Shown here: positions 8,884 through 16,402 of the stretch, one piece after another
Layout: the number at the start of each line of letters is the position of its first letter
How positions within the stretch are numbered: the stretch's first letter is position 1
Assembly (NCBI RefSeq): GCF_001645105.1
Contig: NZ_LKEG01000052.1
Location: 1-64,000, forward strand
DNA from: Pseudomonas marginalis
GTDB taxonomy: Bacteria; Pseudomonadota; Gammaproteobacteria; Pseudomonadales; Pseudomonadaceae
Length of the DNA stretch: 64,000 nucleotides
Direction of reading: 5' to 3'
Translations under genes and position numbers: made by a program
Notes under the pieces: model-generated
Seen by the model: only the letters and a program-made list of their open reading frames with translations
Databases searched by the model: none
Told to the model about the DNA's origin: nothing

Positions 8884-9669
8884 GTGCTTATCGAGTCCCG
8901 ACGTCGCGCTTACTTGACCGCCATGCAGGTGGTCAACTGGCTGCCCCGCACCGAACTGCCGTTTGCCGCGCCGTCGCGGCCCGAGCTGTTGCAGGCGCCT
9001 GAGCCCTATGAGGCGTTCGAGTCATCGGGGGAGGAGGCGGCCGCACCGGTGGCGGTGGTCAAACCCACTCCGGAATCGCGCCCGGCGGTCGAACGGGCGA
9101 AGATCGACGTGCCGCGCCCTTCGCCGGTGGTCAAGGCGGCCAAGGTGGTCGAGGAGGCCGCCCCGGTGGTCAAGGCCCCTGTGGTGCCGCCGCCGCGTTT
9201 CGCCCTGCAATTGCTGCGGGCCGGGCGCTGCCTGCTGCTGGTGGAGTTGCCGACCGGTGAACGCTTCCAGACCCGCGACCCCGCCTACATGCTGCTTAAG
9301 GACATGCTGCGCGCTGCCGGCCTGCCCGACAGCCCGCAAATCGTCGGCGACCCGGTACGTTGGCCGCTGCTGGTGCGTGGCACCATGGACCAGGGCCCGG
9401 AAGCCGCGCGGGACTTTGTGCAAGGCTTTGTCTCGGCACGCCTGGAAGACGAACCCTGCGTGTGCCTGTGGCTGATCGGCCTGCCCGCCGTGCGCTTTGC
9501 CGGTGAAGCCAATGCCGAAGCCTGGTACCGCGAGCTGCAGGTCGACAGCCTGGGCACGGTGTGGGCCCTGCCGGGCCTGGAATTATTAATGGAAGAGCCA
9601 CAGCGTAAGGCTGATGTCTGGCAAGCCATGCGCCGGCTGATGGCGCGCTGGAAAACAACCGATGAGTGA
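8884..9669 (+). CDS. holD: DNA polymerase III psi subunit (HolD)
   Basis: This 261-residue protein is probably the Pseudomonas-type psi subunit, which with chi connects the clamp loader to SSB. The N-terminus SRRRAYLTAMQVVNWLPR resembles the start of E. coli HolD (SRRDWQLQQLGITQWSLR), the chi-binding end. A Pro/Val/Ala-rich linker (about residues 45-105) leads to a C-terminal globular domain. E. coli HolD is only about 137 residues, but large psi proteins are known in pseudomonads. The gene directly precedes rimI with an 8-base overlap, as holD does in E. coli. A GTG start at 8884 is preferred, because the later ATG at 8923 would remove the conserved end. Confidence 0.78.
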   Translation: MLIESRRRAYLTAMQVVNWLPRTELPFAAPSRPELLQAPEPYEAFESSGEEAAAPVAVVKPTPESRPAVERAKIDVPRPSPVVKAAKVVEEAAPVVKAPVVPPPRFALQLLRAGRCLLLVELPTGERFQTRDPAYMLLKDMLRAAGLPDSPQIVGDPVRWPLLVRGTMDQGPEAARDFVQGFVSARLEDEPCVCLWLIGLPAVRFAGEANAEAWYRELQVDSLGTVWALPGLELLMEEPQRKADVWQAMRRLMARWKTTDE

Positions 9670-10114
9670 GGCTTTATCCTTCCGCCCGATGACCGAGGCT
9701 GACCTCGACGCCGTGCTGAAAATCGAATACGCGGCGTTCAGCCACCCCTGGACCCGTGGGATCTTTCTCGACGGGCTGGGCAAGTACCAGATCTGGCTGA
9801 TGTTCGAAGGTGAGCAGCAGGTGGGCCACGGCGTGGTGCAGATCATCCTGGATGAAGCGCATTTGCTGAACATTACCGTGAAGCCAGAAAACCAGGGCCG
9901 TGGCCTCGGCCTGGCACTGCTGGAGCACCTGATGTCCCGCGCGTATGCCGCCAATGCGCGGGAATGCTTCCTGGAAGTGCGCGACAGCAATACCGGCGCG
10001 TTTCGCCTGTATGAGCGCTATGGCTTCAATGAAATCGGCCGTCGGCGTGACTACTACCCCGCCGTGGGTGGCCGCGAAGATGCGGTCGTGATGGCCTGCA
10101 CCTTGGTCGACTAA
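9662..10114 (+). CDS. rimI: Ribosomal protein S18 N-alanine acetyltransferase
   Basis: The 150-residue GNAT acetyltransferase acetylates the N-terminal alanine of ribosomal protein S18 in E. coli. The acetyl-CoA binding motif A is visible as NQGRGLGLALLEHL near residues 80-93. It is followed by a C-terminal LEVRDSNTGAFRLYERYGF segment typical of RimI. The length equals the family norm. It overlaps holD by 8 bases, the conserved holD-rimI arrangement. A REP pair follows the stop codon. Confidence 0.93.
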   Translation: MSEALSFRPMTEADLDAVLKIEYAAFSHPWTRGIFLDGLGKYQIWLMFEGEQQVGHGVVQIILDEAHLLNITVKPENQGRGLGLALLEHLMSRAYAANARECFLEVRDSNTGAFRLYERYGFNEIGRRRDYYPAVGGREDAVVMACTLVD

Positions 10115-10127
10115 GTCACAAAAACTA

Positions 10128-10222
10128 CTGTGGGAGGGGGCTTGCTCCCGATGGCAGGCTGTCAGTCAATGCAGGTGTCGACTGATCCACCGCTATCGGG
10201 AGCAAGTCCCCTCCCACATTTG
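10128..10222. repeat. REP pair (REPIN), GTGGGAGGGGGCTTGCTCCCGAT class
   Basis: Two inverted copies (TGTGGGAGGGGGCTTGCTCC near 10129-10148 and GGGAGCAAGTCCCCTCCCAC near 10198-10217) enclose about 50 bases. This core differs from that at 3764-3848: it has GCTCCCGAT instead of GCCCGCGA. It lies between convergent rimI and the acidic-protein gene. Confidence 0.9.
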
Positions 10223-10235
10223 GATCGACGGTATG

Positions 10236-10640
10236 TCAGCGGTTGCCGTCGACGGGGTCAATATCCGCCAGCTCCGCCTCATCCAACCCATTACCGCCGC
10301 CAATCTCATCCTCATCCACGATGCTCAAATCCCAGTCGGCCGGTTGACTTTCGCCGGCTTCCTGGGCATCCCGCGCACCATCTTCATGGATCAGCGTTTC
10401 GGGGCTCATGTCATCGTCGGTCGATTCATGATCATCCGTCGAAGCGCCGGTCATCCCGGCCTCTCGCACCCGTTCGTCGGGCATCAAGTGCTCGCGCTCG
10501 CGGCGCGGGATCTCATCGCCAATCTCCGCGGTCGGTTGCTTATCGTCAAAATCCAGCTCGCGCATCGAACCCATGCGATCTTCGTTGTCATCAATGGGTT
10601 CGGGCTGGGTAGCGCCGTAGGGACGTCGTGATTCAGTCAT
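10236..10640 (-). CDS. Small acidic protein of unknown function
   Basis: The product (134 residues) is hydrophilic and strongly acidic, with Asp/Glu-rich stretches such as STDDHESTDDDM and EDEIGGGNGLDEAE. It has no hydrophobic segment or known catalytic motif and may be largely disordered. I do not recognise a characterised family. The ATG at 10640 is chosen because GAGGA lies 6 bases before it; an in-frame TTG two codons upstream would overlap that site. The sequence pattern is clearly coding. No function is proposed. Confidence 0.75.
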   Translation of the reverse strand: MTESRRPYGATQPEPIDDNEDRMGSMRELDFDDKQPTAEIGDEIPRREREHLMPDERVREAGMTGASTDDHESTDDDMSPETLIHEDGARDAQEAGESQPADWDLSIVDEDEIGGGNGLDEAELADIDPVDGNR

Positions 10641-10779
10641 GGCCAATCCTCATACTGTGGGGCTTATAGTGTGTGGACAGGCTCGGCTCCCCAAAGATTC
10701 AAGCTAATTTGCGTGCGGCGTGACCTGGACGAGGGGTTGTCAGTCACAAAACTGCGCATCATTCCTGAGGCTTTCCCTG

Positions 10780-11424
10780 ATGAACGAACTACAAGACCTG
10801 CTTGATAACAACGAACGCTGGGCGGATGCGATCAAACAGGAAGATCCCGAATTCTTCGCCAAGCTCGCCCGCCAGCAAACCCCGGAATACCTGTGGATTG
10901 GCTGTTCCGATGCCCGCGTGCCGGCCAACGAAATCGTCGGCATGCTGCCGGGTGATCTGTTCGTGCACCGTAACGTTGCGAACGTGGTGCTGCACACCGA
11001 CCTCAACTGCCTGTCGGTGATCCAGTACGCGGTGGACGTGCTCAAGGTCAAACACATCCTCGTCACCGGCCACTACGGCTGCGGCGGCGTACGCGCCTCG
11101 ATGCAAGACCGCCAGTTCGGCCTGATCGACGGCTGGCTGCGCACCATTCGTGACCTTTACTACGAAAACCGCGACGTGTTGGCCCAATTGCCTACCGAAG
11201 AAGAGCGCGTAGACCGCATGTGCGAGCTGAATGTGATCCAGCAAGTGGCTAACGTCGGCCACACCAGCATTGTGCAAAACGCCTGGCATCGCGGGCAGAG
11301 CCTGTCGATTCATGGCTGCATCTACGGCATCAAGGATGGCCGTTGGAAGAGCTTGAACACCACCATCAGTGGTTTCGAGCAGTTGCCGCCGCAGTATCGC
11401 CTGCGTCCGCTGGGCGAAGCCTAA
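10780..11424 (+). CDS. can: Beta-class carbonic anhydrase
   Basis: The 214-residue enzyme interconverts CO2 and bicarbonate in the cytoplasm. The zinc ligands stand exactly where they are in E. coli Can: Cys42 and Asp44 (IGCSDAR) and His98 and Cys101 (GHYGCGG). Arg46 of the Asp-Arg pair is also present, so all catalytic residues are intact. The ATG at 10780 gives the family N-terminus MNELQDLLDNNERW; the frame is open further upstream but without family sequence. The stop overlaps the stop of the convergent SET-domain gene by 4 bases. Confidence 0.95.
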   Translation: MNELQDLLDNNERWADAIKQEDPEFFAKLARQQTPEYLWIGCSDARVPANEIVGMLPGDLFVHRNVANVVLHTDLNCLSVIQYAVDVLKVKHILVTGHYGCGGVRASMQDRQFGLIDGWLRTIRDLYYENRDVLAQLPTEEERVDRMCELNVIQQVANVGHTSIVQNAWHRGQSLSIHGCIYGIKDGRWKSLNTTISGFEQLPPQYRLRPLGEA

Positions 11425-11942
11425 GGGCGTTTGCGCTCGCGCCACCGGGTCATGAACGCTTGTCCCTCGGCGTTCAATGGCTCATCGCGACCGGTGACCC
11501 AGCCTCGGCAGTTCAGCTCGCGGCATTGGCAAGCGAACTGCCGGAACAGCACGTCTTCGGTGCTGGCGTAATCCATGGTCAGGAGGTCGCCGGCGAGGAT
11601 CTCATGCAGGGTCCAGACCTCCAGGTAATGCAGGTCGAGAAACACGTTCGGTTCGCAGGAATGAGAGAGCAGGCCAGTGAACCAACAGTCATAGAGGTGC
11701 AGGCGGGATGACAACTGCAAAGTATGCAGGCGTCGCTCACTGAGGGCATAGCCGGAGATCTTGGCGATGCAGACGCGACTATCAAAGGCGACTTGCGCTT
11801 TGATACCGGCGCCCATGCCATCGACTGCGTGCACCACTTCGAAGTGTTTCGTCGAAGGGTAGCCCTTTCCCAGTGTGGAGTTGAAGGGGTAAAGGCACTC
11901 ACTTGCAGTGGTTTTAGCCTTTTCCATGGCTTGAGTTTTCAT
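11421..11942 (-). CDS. SET-domain protein, putative lysine methyltransferase
   Basis: This 173-residue protein has the marks of a small SET domain: an N-terminal GMGAGIKA segment (the GxG region), LLSHSCEPNVFL (the NHS-like motif, here SHSCEPN), LLTMDYAS (the catalytic Tyr region) and a post-SET-like cysteine cluster CQCRELNCRGW. SET proteins transfer methyl groups from S-adenosylmethionine to lysine. The substrate in bacteria is mostly unknown. AGGAGAG lies 2 bases before the ATG. The convergent neighbour is carbonic anhydrase, with a 4-base overlap at the stops. Family assignment is fairly firm; function is inferred. Confidence 0.8.
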   Translation of the reverse strand: MKTQAMEKAKTTASECLYPFNSTLGKGYPSTKHFEVVHAVDGMGAGIKAQVAFDSRVCIAKISGYALSERRLHTLQLSSRLHLYDCWFTGLLSHSCEPNVFLDLHYLEVWTLHEILAGDLLTMDYASTEDVLFRQFACQCRELNCRGWVTGRDEPLNAEGQAFMTRWRERKRP

Positions 11943-12037
11943 AACTCTCCTGGTTCAGGCTGCATCGACCTGCGGGTGGTGGCTGACTACCAGTCTTGCA
12001 GCGGATGGGTGCGGCTCAAGACTCGCTCAACATGGAT

Positions 12038-12073
12038 CCGATTTCTACTGTCAATGTTGACAGTAGAAATCGG
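12038..12073. repeat. Perfect 16-bp inverted repeat with 4-base loop
   Basis: CCGATTTCTACTGTCA at 12038-12053 is followed after ATGT by its exact complement at 12058-12073. It lies between the end of the exported-protein gene and the start of the SET-domain gene, both on the minus strand. A long T-run is missing on either side, so it may be a weak terminator, an mRNA-stabilising hairpin or an operator upstream of the SET gene. Confidence 0.7.
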
Positions 12074-12088
12074 TTATTTGTGTACCGG

Positions 12089-13258
12089 CTACAGTGCCGG
12101 GGCTGCGATGGCCGGAGCAGGGGCGGCGCTTTTCAGCTGCTTCAACTGGGCTTTTATGGCCGGGGTGGCACATTTCGCGTTGGCTTCTTCCGGGGACAGG
12201 TTGCGCACCGAGGTATAAAACAACTCACAGGTTTGCTCCTTGCGCGTGACTTGCCAGGTATTTATGCACGCCTTGAGCAGCACGTTCGCATCACTCGCCG
12301 GTTTTTGGCCCATCCCGGCCTGCCAGCATGCGGCGCTCAGATCCTGGCCCATCACCTTCAAACCGGCTTCGTCGGCCTTCTGCTCGTTGCCGTCGTAGGT
12401 GTCGGGGCTGGCTGCATACCAGATGTAACTCGGGTGGTTGGCACCCAACACCGAGACGGTTTTGCCGGCGGCCGGGCTGATCTGCGCCAGGCCCAGCACT
12501 GCCACGCTCTGCCCGTATTGTTGTTTGATCCAGCTGCGCACCGGCGCGCCGAACGCCACCATCGGCAAAGCGCCTTTGGCGGGCAGGCTCAGTTCTTGAA
12601 CCATGCGCGTCTGGTAATCGGTGAAGTAGCTGTAGACGTTTTCCAAGTCCTTGCCCGCATTGGAAGGCGCGGCGATGGGCGCGATATCGATGATGGTCTG
12701 GTACGCCGGGGTTTCGGTCGCCGGGATGCCATTATCCGTGAGCAGGGTGGCCCAGCGGTCGGTGGTGGCCGATTCGAGGTAATCCTGGGCTTGAGTCAGC
12801 GAGTAGTCCGGCGGGAAATGCAGCAGCTCGATGCTTTTACGGTTTTCCAAGGCCATGCCCAGCGGCAGGAACAAATACCAGTTGTAGGCCCACTTGCCGT
12901 CGCTGTTGAGGTTGCTGGCACCTTGATAGGCCAGGTCTGCGGTATTGAGCAACGTGGTCAGGGGCTGGCCATAACTGTCCGGCACACCGCTGAAGGTCGC
13001 CGATACCTGCCCGTCATGGGTCTTGACGCTGACTTTCGCCCGGCTGTAGCCATCCCGTTGCAGGCTCTGGTTCAGATAGTGCTCGGCAGTCTGTTCCAGC
13101 GTCCATGGCCGAAAGCAGATCACATTGCAGTTGTTGGGGAAGGCAAACAGTTGGGTTACGCGCTGAGTGCTGCCCAGCGGTACCTCGATATCGGCCTGTA
13201 CGACCGCACTCGCCATCAGTGCGGCCAGGGTGAAGGACAACCTGGTCGGTTTAAACAT
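12089..13258 (-). CDS. Exported protein of unknown function
   Basis: The 389-residue product begins with a clear signal peptide (MFKPTRLSFTLAALMASAVVQA, cleavage after VQA). The mature part contains scattered cysteines (NNCNVICF near residue 42, later AACW, KAC, QTCELF, AKC), consistent with periplasmic disulphides. The C-terminus is Ala/Pro-rich. I recognise no characterised family. The ATG at 13258 has AAGGAAA in front; the upstream open frame has no signal sequence. The gene lies 122 bases after the Tat-exported phosphoesterase gene on the same strand. The two exported products may act together, but this is only suggested by position. Confidence 0.82.
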   Translation of the reverse strand: MFKPTRLSFTLAALMASAVVQADIEVPLGSTQRVTQLFAFPNNCNVICFRPWTLEQTAEHYLNQSLQRDGYSRAKVSVKTHDGQVSATFSGVPDSYGQPLTTLLNTADLAYQGASNLNSDGKWAYNWYLFLPLGMALENRKSIELLHFPPDYSLTQAQDYLESATTDRWATLLTDNGIPATETPAYQTIIDIAPIAAPSNAGKDLENVYSYFTDYQTRMVQELSLPAKGALPMVAFGAPVRSWIKQQYGQSVAVLGLAQISPAAGKTVSVLGANHPSYIWYAASPDTYDGNEQKADEAGLKVMGQDLSAACWQAGMGQKPASDANVLLKACINTWQVTRKEQTCELFYTSVRNLSPEEANAKCATPAIKAQLKQLKSAAPAPAIAAPAL

Positions 13259-13380
13259 TGTTGTTTCCTTGTCAGCGAAAGCCCGTCTGCGCGGGGTGAA
13301 AGCCCACCTCCACACAGTAGCGGCTGACCAGGGAAACCGCGTGCTAAATCAGCCGCTGTGTCGCTATTGGATAAGAAAAC

Positions 13381-15081
13381 CTACAGGTTGAACTGTAAGG
13401 CGTTGCTTAAGTCCCCCATCGGTTTCTGGCCGCGGGCGATCATTGCGTCATCACGTTGCTTAAGGCCGTCCAGGGTCTCCAGCTGAAACACCCGGGTGAT
13501 CAGTCGCAGAATCGACGCCGTGTCGTACACCGTATGGTCCACCGTGCCTTTGCGCGCGAACGGTGACACCACGATCGCTGGCACCCGCGTACCCGGCCCC
13601 CAGCGGTCGCCCTTGGGCGGCGCGACGTGGTCCCACCAGCCGCCGTTTTCATCGACGGTCACCACCACCACCATGTTTTTCCACTGCGGGCTCTCTTGCA
13701 GCACTTTCAAGGCGCGCGCGATATGACGGTCGCCCGAGGCTACGTCGGCATAGCCCGCGTGCATGTTCAAGTTGCCTTGGGGTTTGTAGAAGGTCACGGC
13801 GGGCAGTTTGCCGGCCTCGGCATCGGCAAAGAACCGGTTGGTGTTCGATTCATCCCCCAAACCGCCATCGCGCAGGCGTTTGTCACGCTCGGCGCGGTTT
13901 TCCGGGCCCTGCTGCTTGAAGTAGTTGAACGGCTGATGGTGGTACTGGAAGTTCGGAATCTTCGGGATGCCGCCCGAATCCTTGAACTGGTCCAGGGTCG
14001 CTTGCCACGCACCGGCGTACCAGGCCCAATCGACATTCTTTTTCGACAGTTTGTCACCGATGTGTTCGTGGGTTTGCGGCACCAGCACGTTAGGCAGGTC
14101 GGCCTTTGCGTAATCCGGGTTTTCCGGGTCGCGGATCCAGGTCGGCCAATAGGGCGGGGCCAGGGTATTCACACCGTACCCATCCGGGGTCAGGGCGCTG
14201 GGGCCGAACTGCGGCGGACCGGTCATAGCGCTGGCCGGGGACTTGTCCAGCGGCTTGAGACGCGGGTCGGTGGGGTCATCGCTCTGCAGCGTGGCGATCT
14301 GCGCCTTGGCTACCGATTGCGCGGCATTCGGGTAAAACGGCGCGGTGGCGCTGATCAGGTATTGATGGTTGAGGAACGAGCCACCAAACGCGCCCTGGAA
14401 GAAGTTATCGCAGAGTACAAACTCCTTGGCCACGTCCCACAGGCGCAGGGAATAACGGCTCTGGGCGTAATGGCCCATCACCAGGCCGCCTGAGTCTGCC
14501 CAGGCGACAAAACCGTCGTTCTTGCCGCCGTTGATCTGCATCTGGTTCTGATAGAACACGTGCCACAGGTCACGCGTGACCAGGCTCAAAGGCAGGTCTT
14601 CGGCATTCGGGCCCTTGAGGGCAAATGGCGCGTTGGGCAGGTGTTCCTGGAACTGCACTTCGCTGGGGTAGGTCACCCCGTCCACCGTTTGCGGGCCGAC
14701 CTGCAACACGCCGCCCCAGGCCGGAGGCAGGGTGGTCAGCATGCTGCCGTCGCGGTCGCGTTGCTGTGTGTCGGCAGCGGAAAGCGCCGACAGTGGTTTC
14801 TCCACACCGGGGAAATCTGCAAACAGGTTGTTGAAACTGCGGTTCTCGGCATAGATCACCACCACGGTTTTCACCTGATCGTGCAACGCCTTGTCCAGCT
14901 CTTTTGGCGTGAGCGGTCGCGCCACCGGTTTACCCGGTGCCTCGCTGGTATTGCCGCAGGCACTCAAGGTCGCGCCGACCCCCAACACCGCCGCGCCCCC
15001 GAGGAAACGCCGACGGCTGGTGTCCACCGACGGTTGCGTTACGGAATCGGGGGAAAGGCGGTCTTCGTGATCGTCACTCAT
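13381..15081 (-). CDS. Tat-exported acid phosphatase / phospholipase C-like phosphoesterase
   Basis: This 566-residue enzyme belongs to the phosphoesterase family that includes Francisella AcpA and bacterial phospholipases C. The N-terminus has a twin-arginine signal (SRRRFLGG at about residues 22-29, then a hydrophobic stretch ending LSACG). Family motifs are visible: VVVIYAENRSFNNLF near residue 72 with the metal-binding Glu-Asn, NDGFVAW, HAGYAD, and VTVDENGGWWDHV near the C-terminus. ACG after the hydrophobic stretch may be a lipobox. The likely action is hydrolysis of phosphomonoesters or phosphodiesters in the periplasm. The ATG at 15081 (MSDDHEDR) is chosen; an extension to 15138 adds residues unlike the family. 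Confidence 0.85.
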   Translation of the reverse strand: MSDDHEDRLSPDSVTQPSVDTSRRRFLGGAAVLGVGATLSACGNTSEAPGKPVARPLTPKELDKALHDQVKTVVVIYAENRSFNNLFADFPGVEKPLSALSAADTQQRDRDGSMLTTLPPAWGGVLQVGPQTVDGVTYPSEVQFQEHLPNAPFALKGPNAEDLPLSLVTRDLWHVFYQNQMQINGGKNDGFVAWADSGGLVMGHYAQSRYSLRLWDVAKEFVLCDNFFQGAFGGSFLNHQYLISATAPFYPNAAQSVAKAQIATLQSDDPTDPRLKPLDKSPASAMTGPPQFGPSALTPDGYGVNTLAPPYWPTWIRDPENPDYAKADLPNVLVPQTHEHIGDKLSKKNVDWAWYAGAWQATLDQFKDSGGIPKIPNFQYHHQPFNYFKQQGPENRAERDKRLRDGGLGDESNTNRFFADAEAGKLPAVTFYKPQGNLNMHAGYADVASGDRHIARALKVLQESPQWKNMVVVVTVDENGGWWDHVAPPKGDRWGPGTRVPAIVVSPFARKGTVDHTVYDTASILRLITRVFQLETLDGLKQRDDAMIARGQKPMGDLSNALQFNL

Positions 15082-15174
15082 TGCGCGGGAGTCCTGGCGA
15101 GATGTTGCAAGATATTTCGCTGGACGGTAGCAACGCAATGTGACGGAACGAAGACAGTGATTTGAACCAGAGGG

Positions 15175-15495
15175 TCACAGCAGGCGCAGTGCCAGCTGGC
15201 TGCCCGCCCGCAAGTACTCCACCTGGGCCGTCACCGCATCTTTGACAATGGCCTCACCCGTATCGGTCAGCCTGGCCTTTTTTGCATCGATCACACTGGT
15301 CTGCAACAGCTGCATGGCCACGTCGATGGATTTCTGGAAGGCGGTCACGTTGTTATGCAGGCCGAACTCTTCGATAACCGAGGCCATGCGGCGATCGGCG
15401 TCGTCTCGCAGGGTCCTGTATTCAGTGAATGAAACGTTGTCGTCCTGATAAATATCAGTGATCAACGTTTCCAGTGATTTGGATAGGGGCGTCAT
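15175..15495 (-). CDS. Small helical protein of unknown function
   Basis: The 106-residue product is hydrophilic and predicted mostly helical, with no signal peptide and no catalytic motif I can recognise. It starts MTPLSKSLETLITDIYQDD and has AGGAGAT six bases before the ATG, a good ribosome binding site. It lies upstream of the phosphoesterase gene on the same strand, 93 bases away, and could share its promoter. Function unknown. Confidence 0.72.
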   Translation of the reverse strand: MTPLSKSLETLITDIYQDDNVSFTEYRTLRDDADRRMASVIEEFGLHNNVTAFQKSIDVAMQLLQTSVIDAKKARLTDTGEAIVKDAVTAQVEYLRAGSQLALRLL

Positions 15496-15733
15496 CGGAT
15501 CTCCTGGGTGTTAAGTGAGTAGGTGTCCGAGTCAGGTTAATCAAAGGTCTGGGTGGAGGGAGTCAGGGGTTGCCATCTGCCTGAATGAGATAAGTCCACG
15601 CGCTTTATCAGAAAGCTGGCTTTCAGCTTGTCGATTCATATCGGCGCTGATATCTCGTCTGGCTGTATGCAGGTGTCTACCGATGGCCAGCGCTGCTAGA
15701 CTGGTTCGATAATGGATACCATTGAGGTGAACC

Positions 15734-16024
15734 GTGAAACCTTCTACCGCCCTTGACCAACAGCGAGCTGCCGTCAGAGAAGTGGTGGGCCGTTTTCGCA
15801 TTTCAAACCCAAGAGTATTTGGGTCTGTTTTACTGGGTACCGACCAAGAGGGCAGCGATCTGGATTTATTGGTCGATGCCCCACCGGGAACCACCCTTTT
15901 TGATCTTGGTGGGCTTCAGGTAGAGCTTGAGGACCTGCTTGGCGTCAATGTGGACTTACTGACACCCGCCGACTTGCCTTTGAAGTTTCGCGCGAAAGTC
16001 TTGGCTGAGGCGCGTCCGATATGA
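15734..16024 (+). CDS. mntA: MntA-type antitoxin (minimal nucleotidyltransferase)
   Basis: This 96-residue MNT-domain protein shows the nucleotidyltransferase signature GSx10DxD: GSVLLGTDQEGSDLD near residues 30-44. Proteins of this type pair with HEPN toxins, and some neutralise the toxin by adding AMP to a tyrosine near its active site. The start is GTG with GAGGTG in front. The stop overlaps the start of the HepT gene by 4 bases (ATGA), so the two are co-translated. All key residues look intact. Confidence 0.9.
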   Translation: MKPSTALDQQRAAVREVVGRFRISNPRVFGSVLLGTDQEGSDLDLLVDAPPGTTLFDLGGLQVELEDLLGVNVDLLTPADLPLKFRAKVLAEARPI

Positions 16025-16365
16025 CAGCAAACCGACTTGAAGATTATTTGAATCACATCCGGCAAGCGGCTACTGACGCGATCACTTTTGTTGACGGCTT
16101 GAGCAAAGAAGATTTTCTAGAAGACAGGCGTACTCAACAAGCGGTGATCATGAGTTTGATCATCATAGGGGAGGCGTCGACGAAAATAATGGACCAGCAT
16201 CCAGATTTTGCGGCCGGTCATTCACAAGTCCCATGGCGTAGCATGCGCGGAATGCGCAACCGGATCGCACACGGTTATTTCGATATCAACCTTGATGTGG
16301 TTTGGGACACTATCCAGAGCGCCTTGCCTGATTTATTGGCGCGTCTCCCCGTCGCTACTGCATGA
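16021..16365 (+). CDS. hepT: HepT-type HEPN RNase toxin
   Basis: The 114-residue helical protein is a HEPN-domain toxin, paired with MntA upstream. Its catalytic motif Rx4H is present as RNRIAH in MRGMRNRIAHGYFDIN near residues 77-90, including the Tyr two positions after His that MntA-type enzymes modify. HepT proteins cleave RNA and stop growth unless neutralised. The gene follows mntA with a 4-base overlap. A perfect hairpin lies directly after its stop codon. Confidence 0.9.
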   Translation: MTANRLEDYLNHIRQAATDAITFVDGLSKEDFLEDRRTQQAVIMSLIIIGEASTKIMDQHPDFAAGHSQVPWRSMRGMRNRIAHGYFDINLDVVWDTIQSALPDLLARLPVATA

Positions 16366-16366
16366 A

Positions 16367-16391
16367 TGCACCTGTTGCAACAACAGGTGCA
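16367..16391. terminator. Hairpin after hepT and atoE
   Basis: TGCACCTGTTG at 16367-16377 and its exact complement CAACAGGTGCA at 16381-16391 form an 11-bp stem with a three-base loop. It sits between the convergent ends of hepT and the AtoE-type gene. No strong T-tract follows, so termination is likely but unproven. Confidence 0.6.
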
Positions 16392-16402
16392 TCATCCGTT
16401 TA

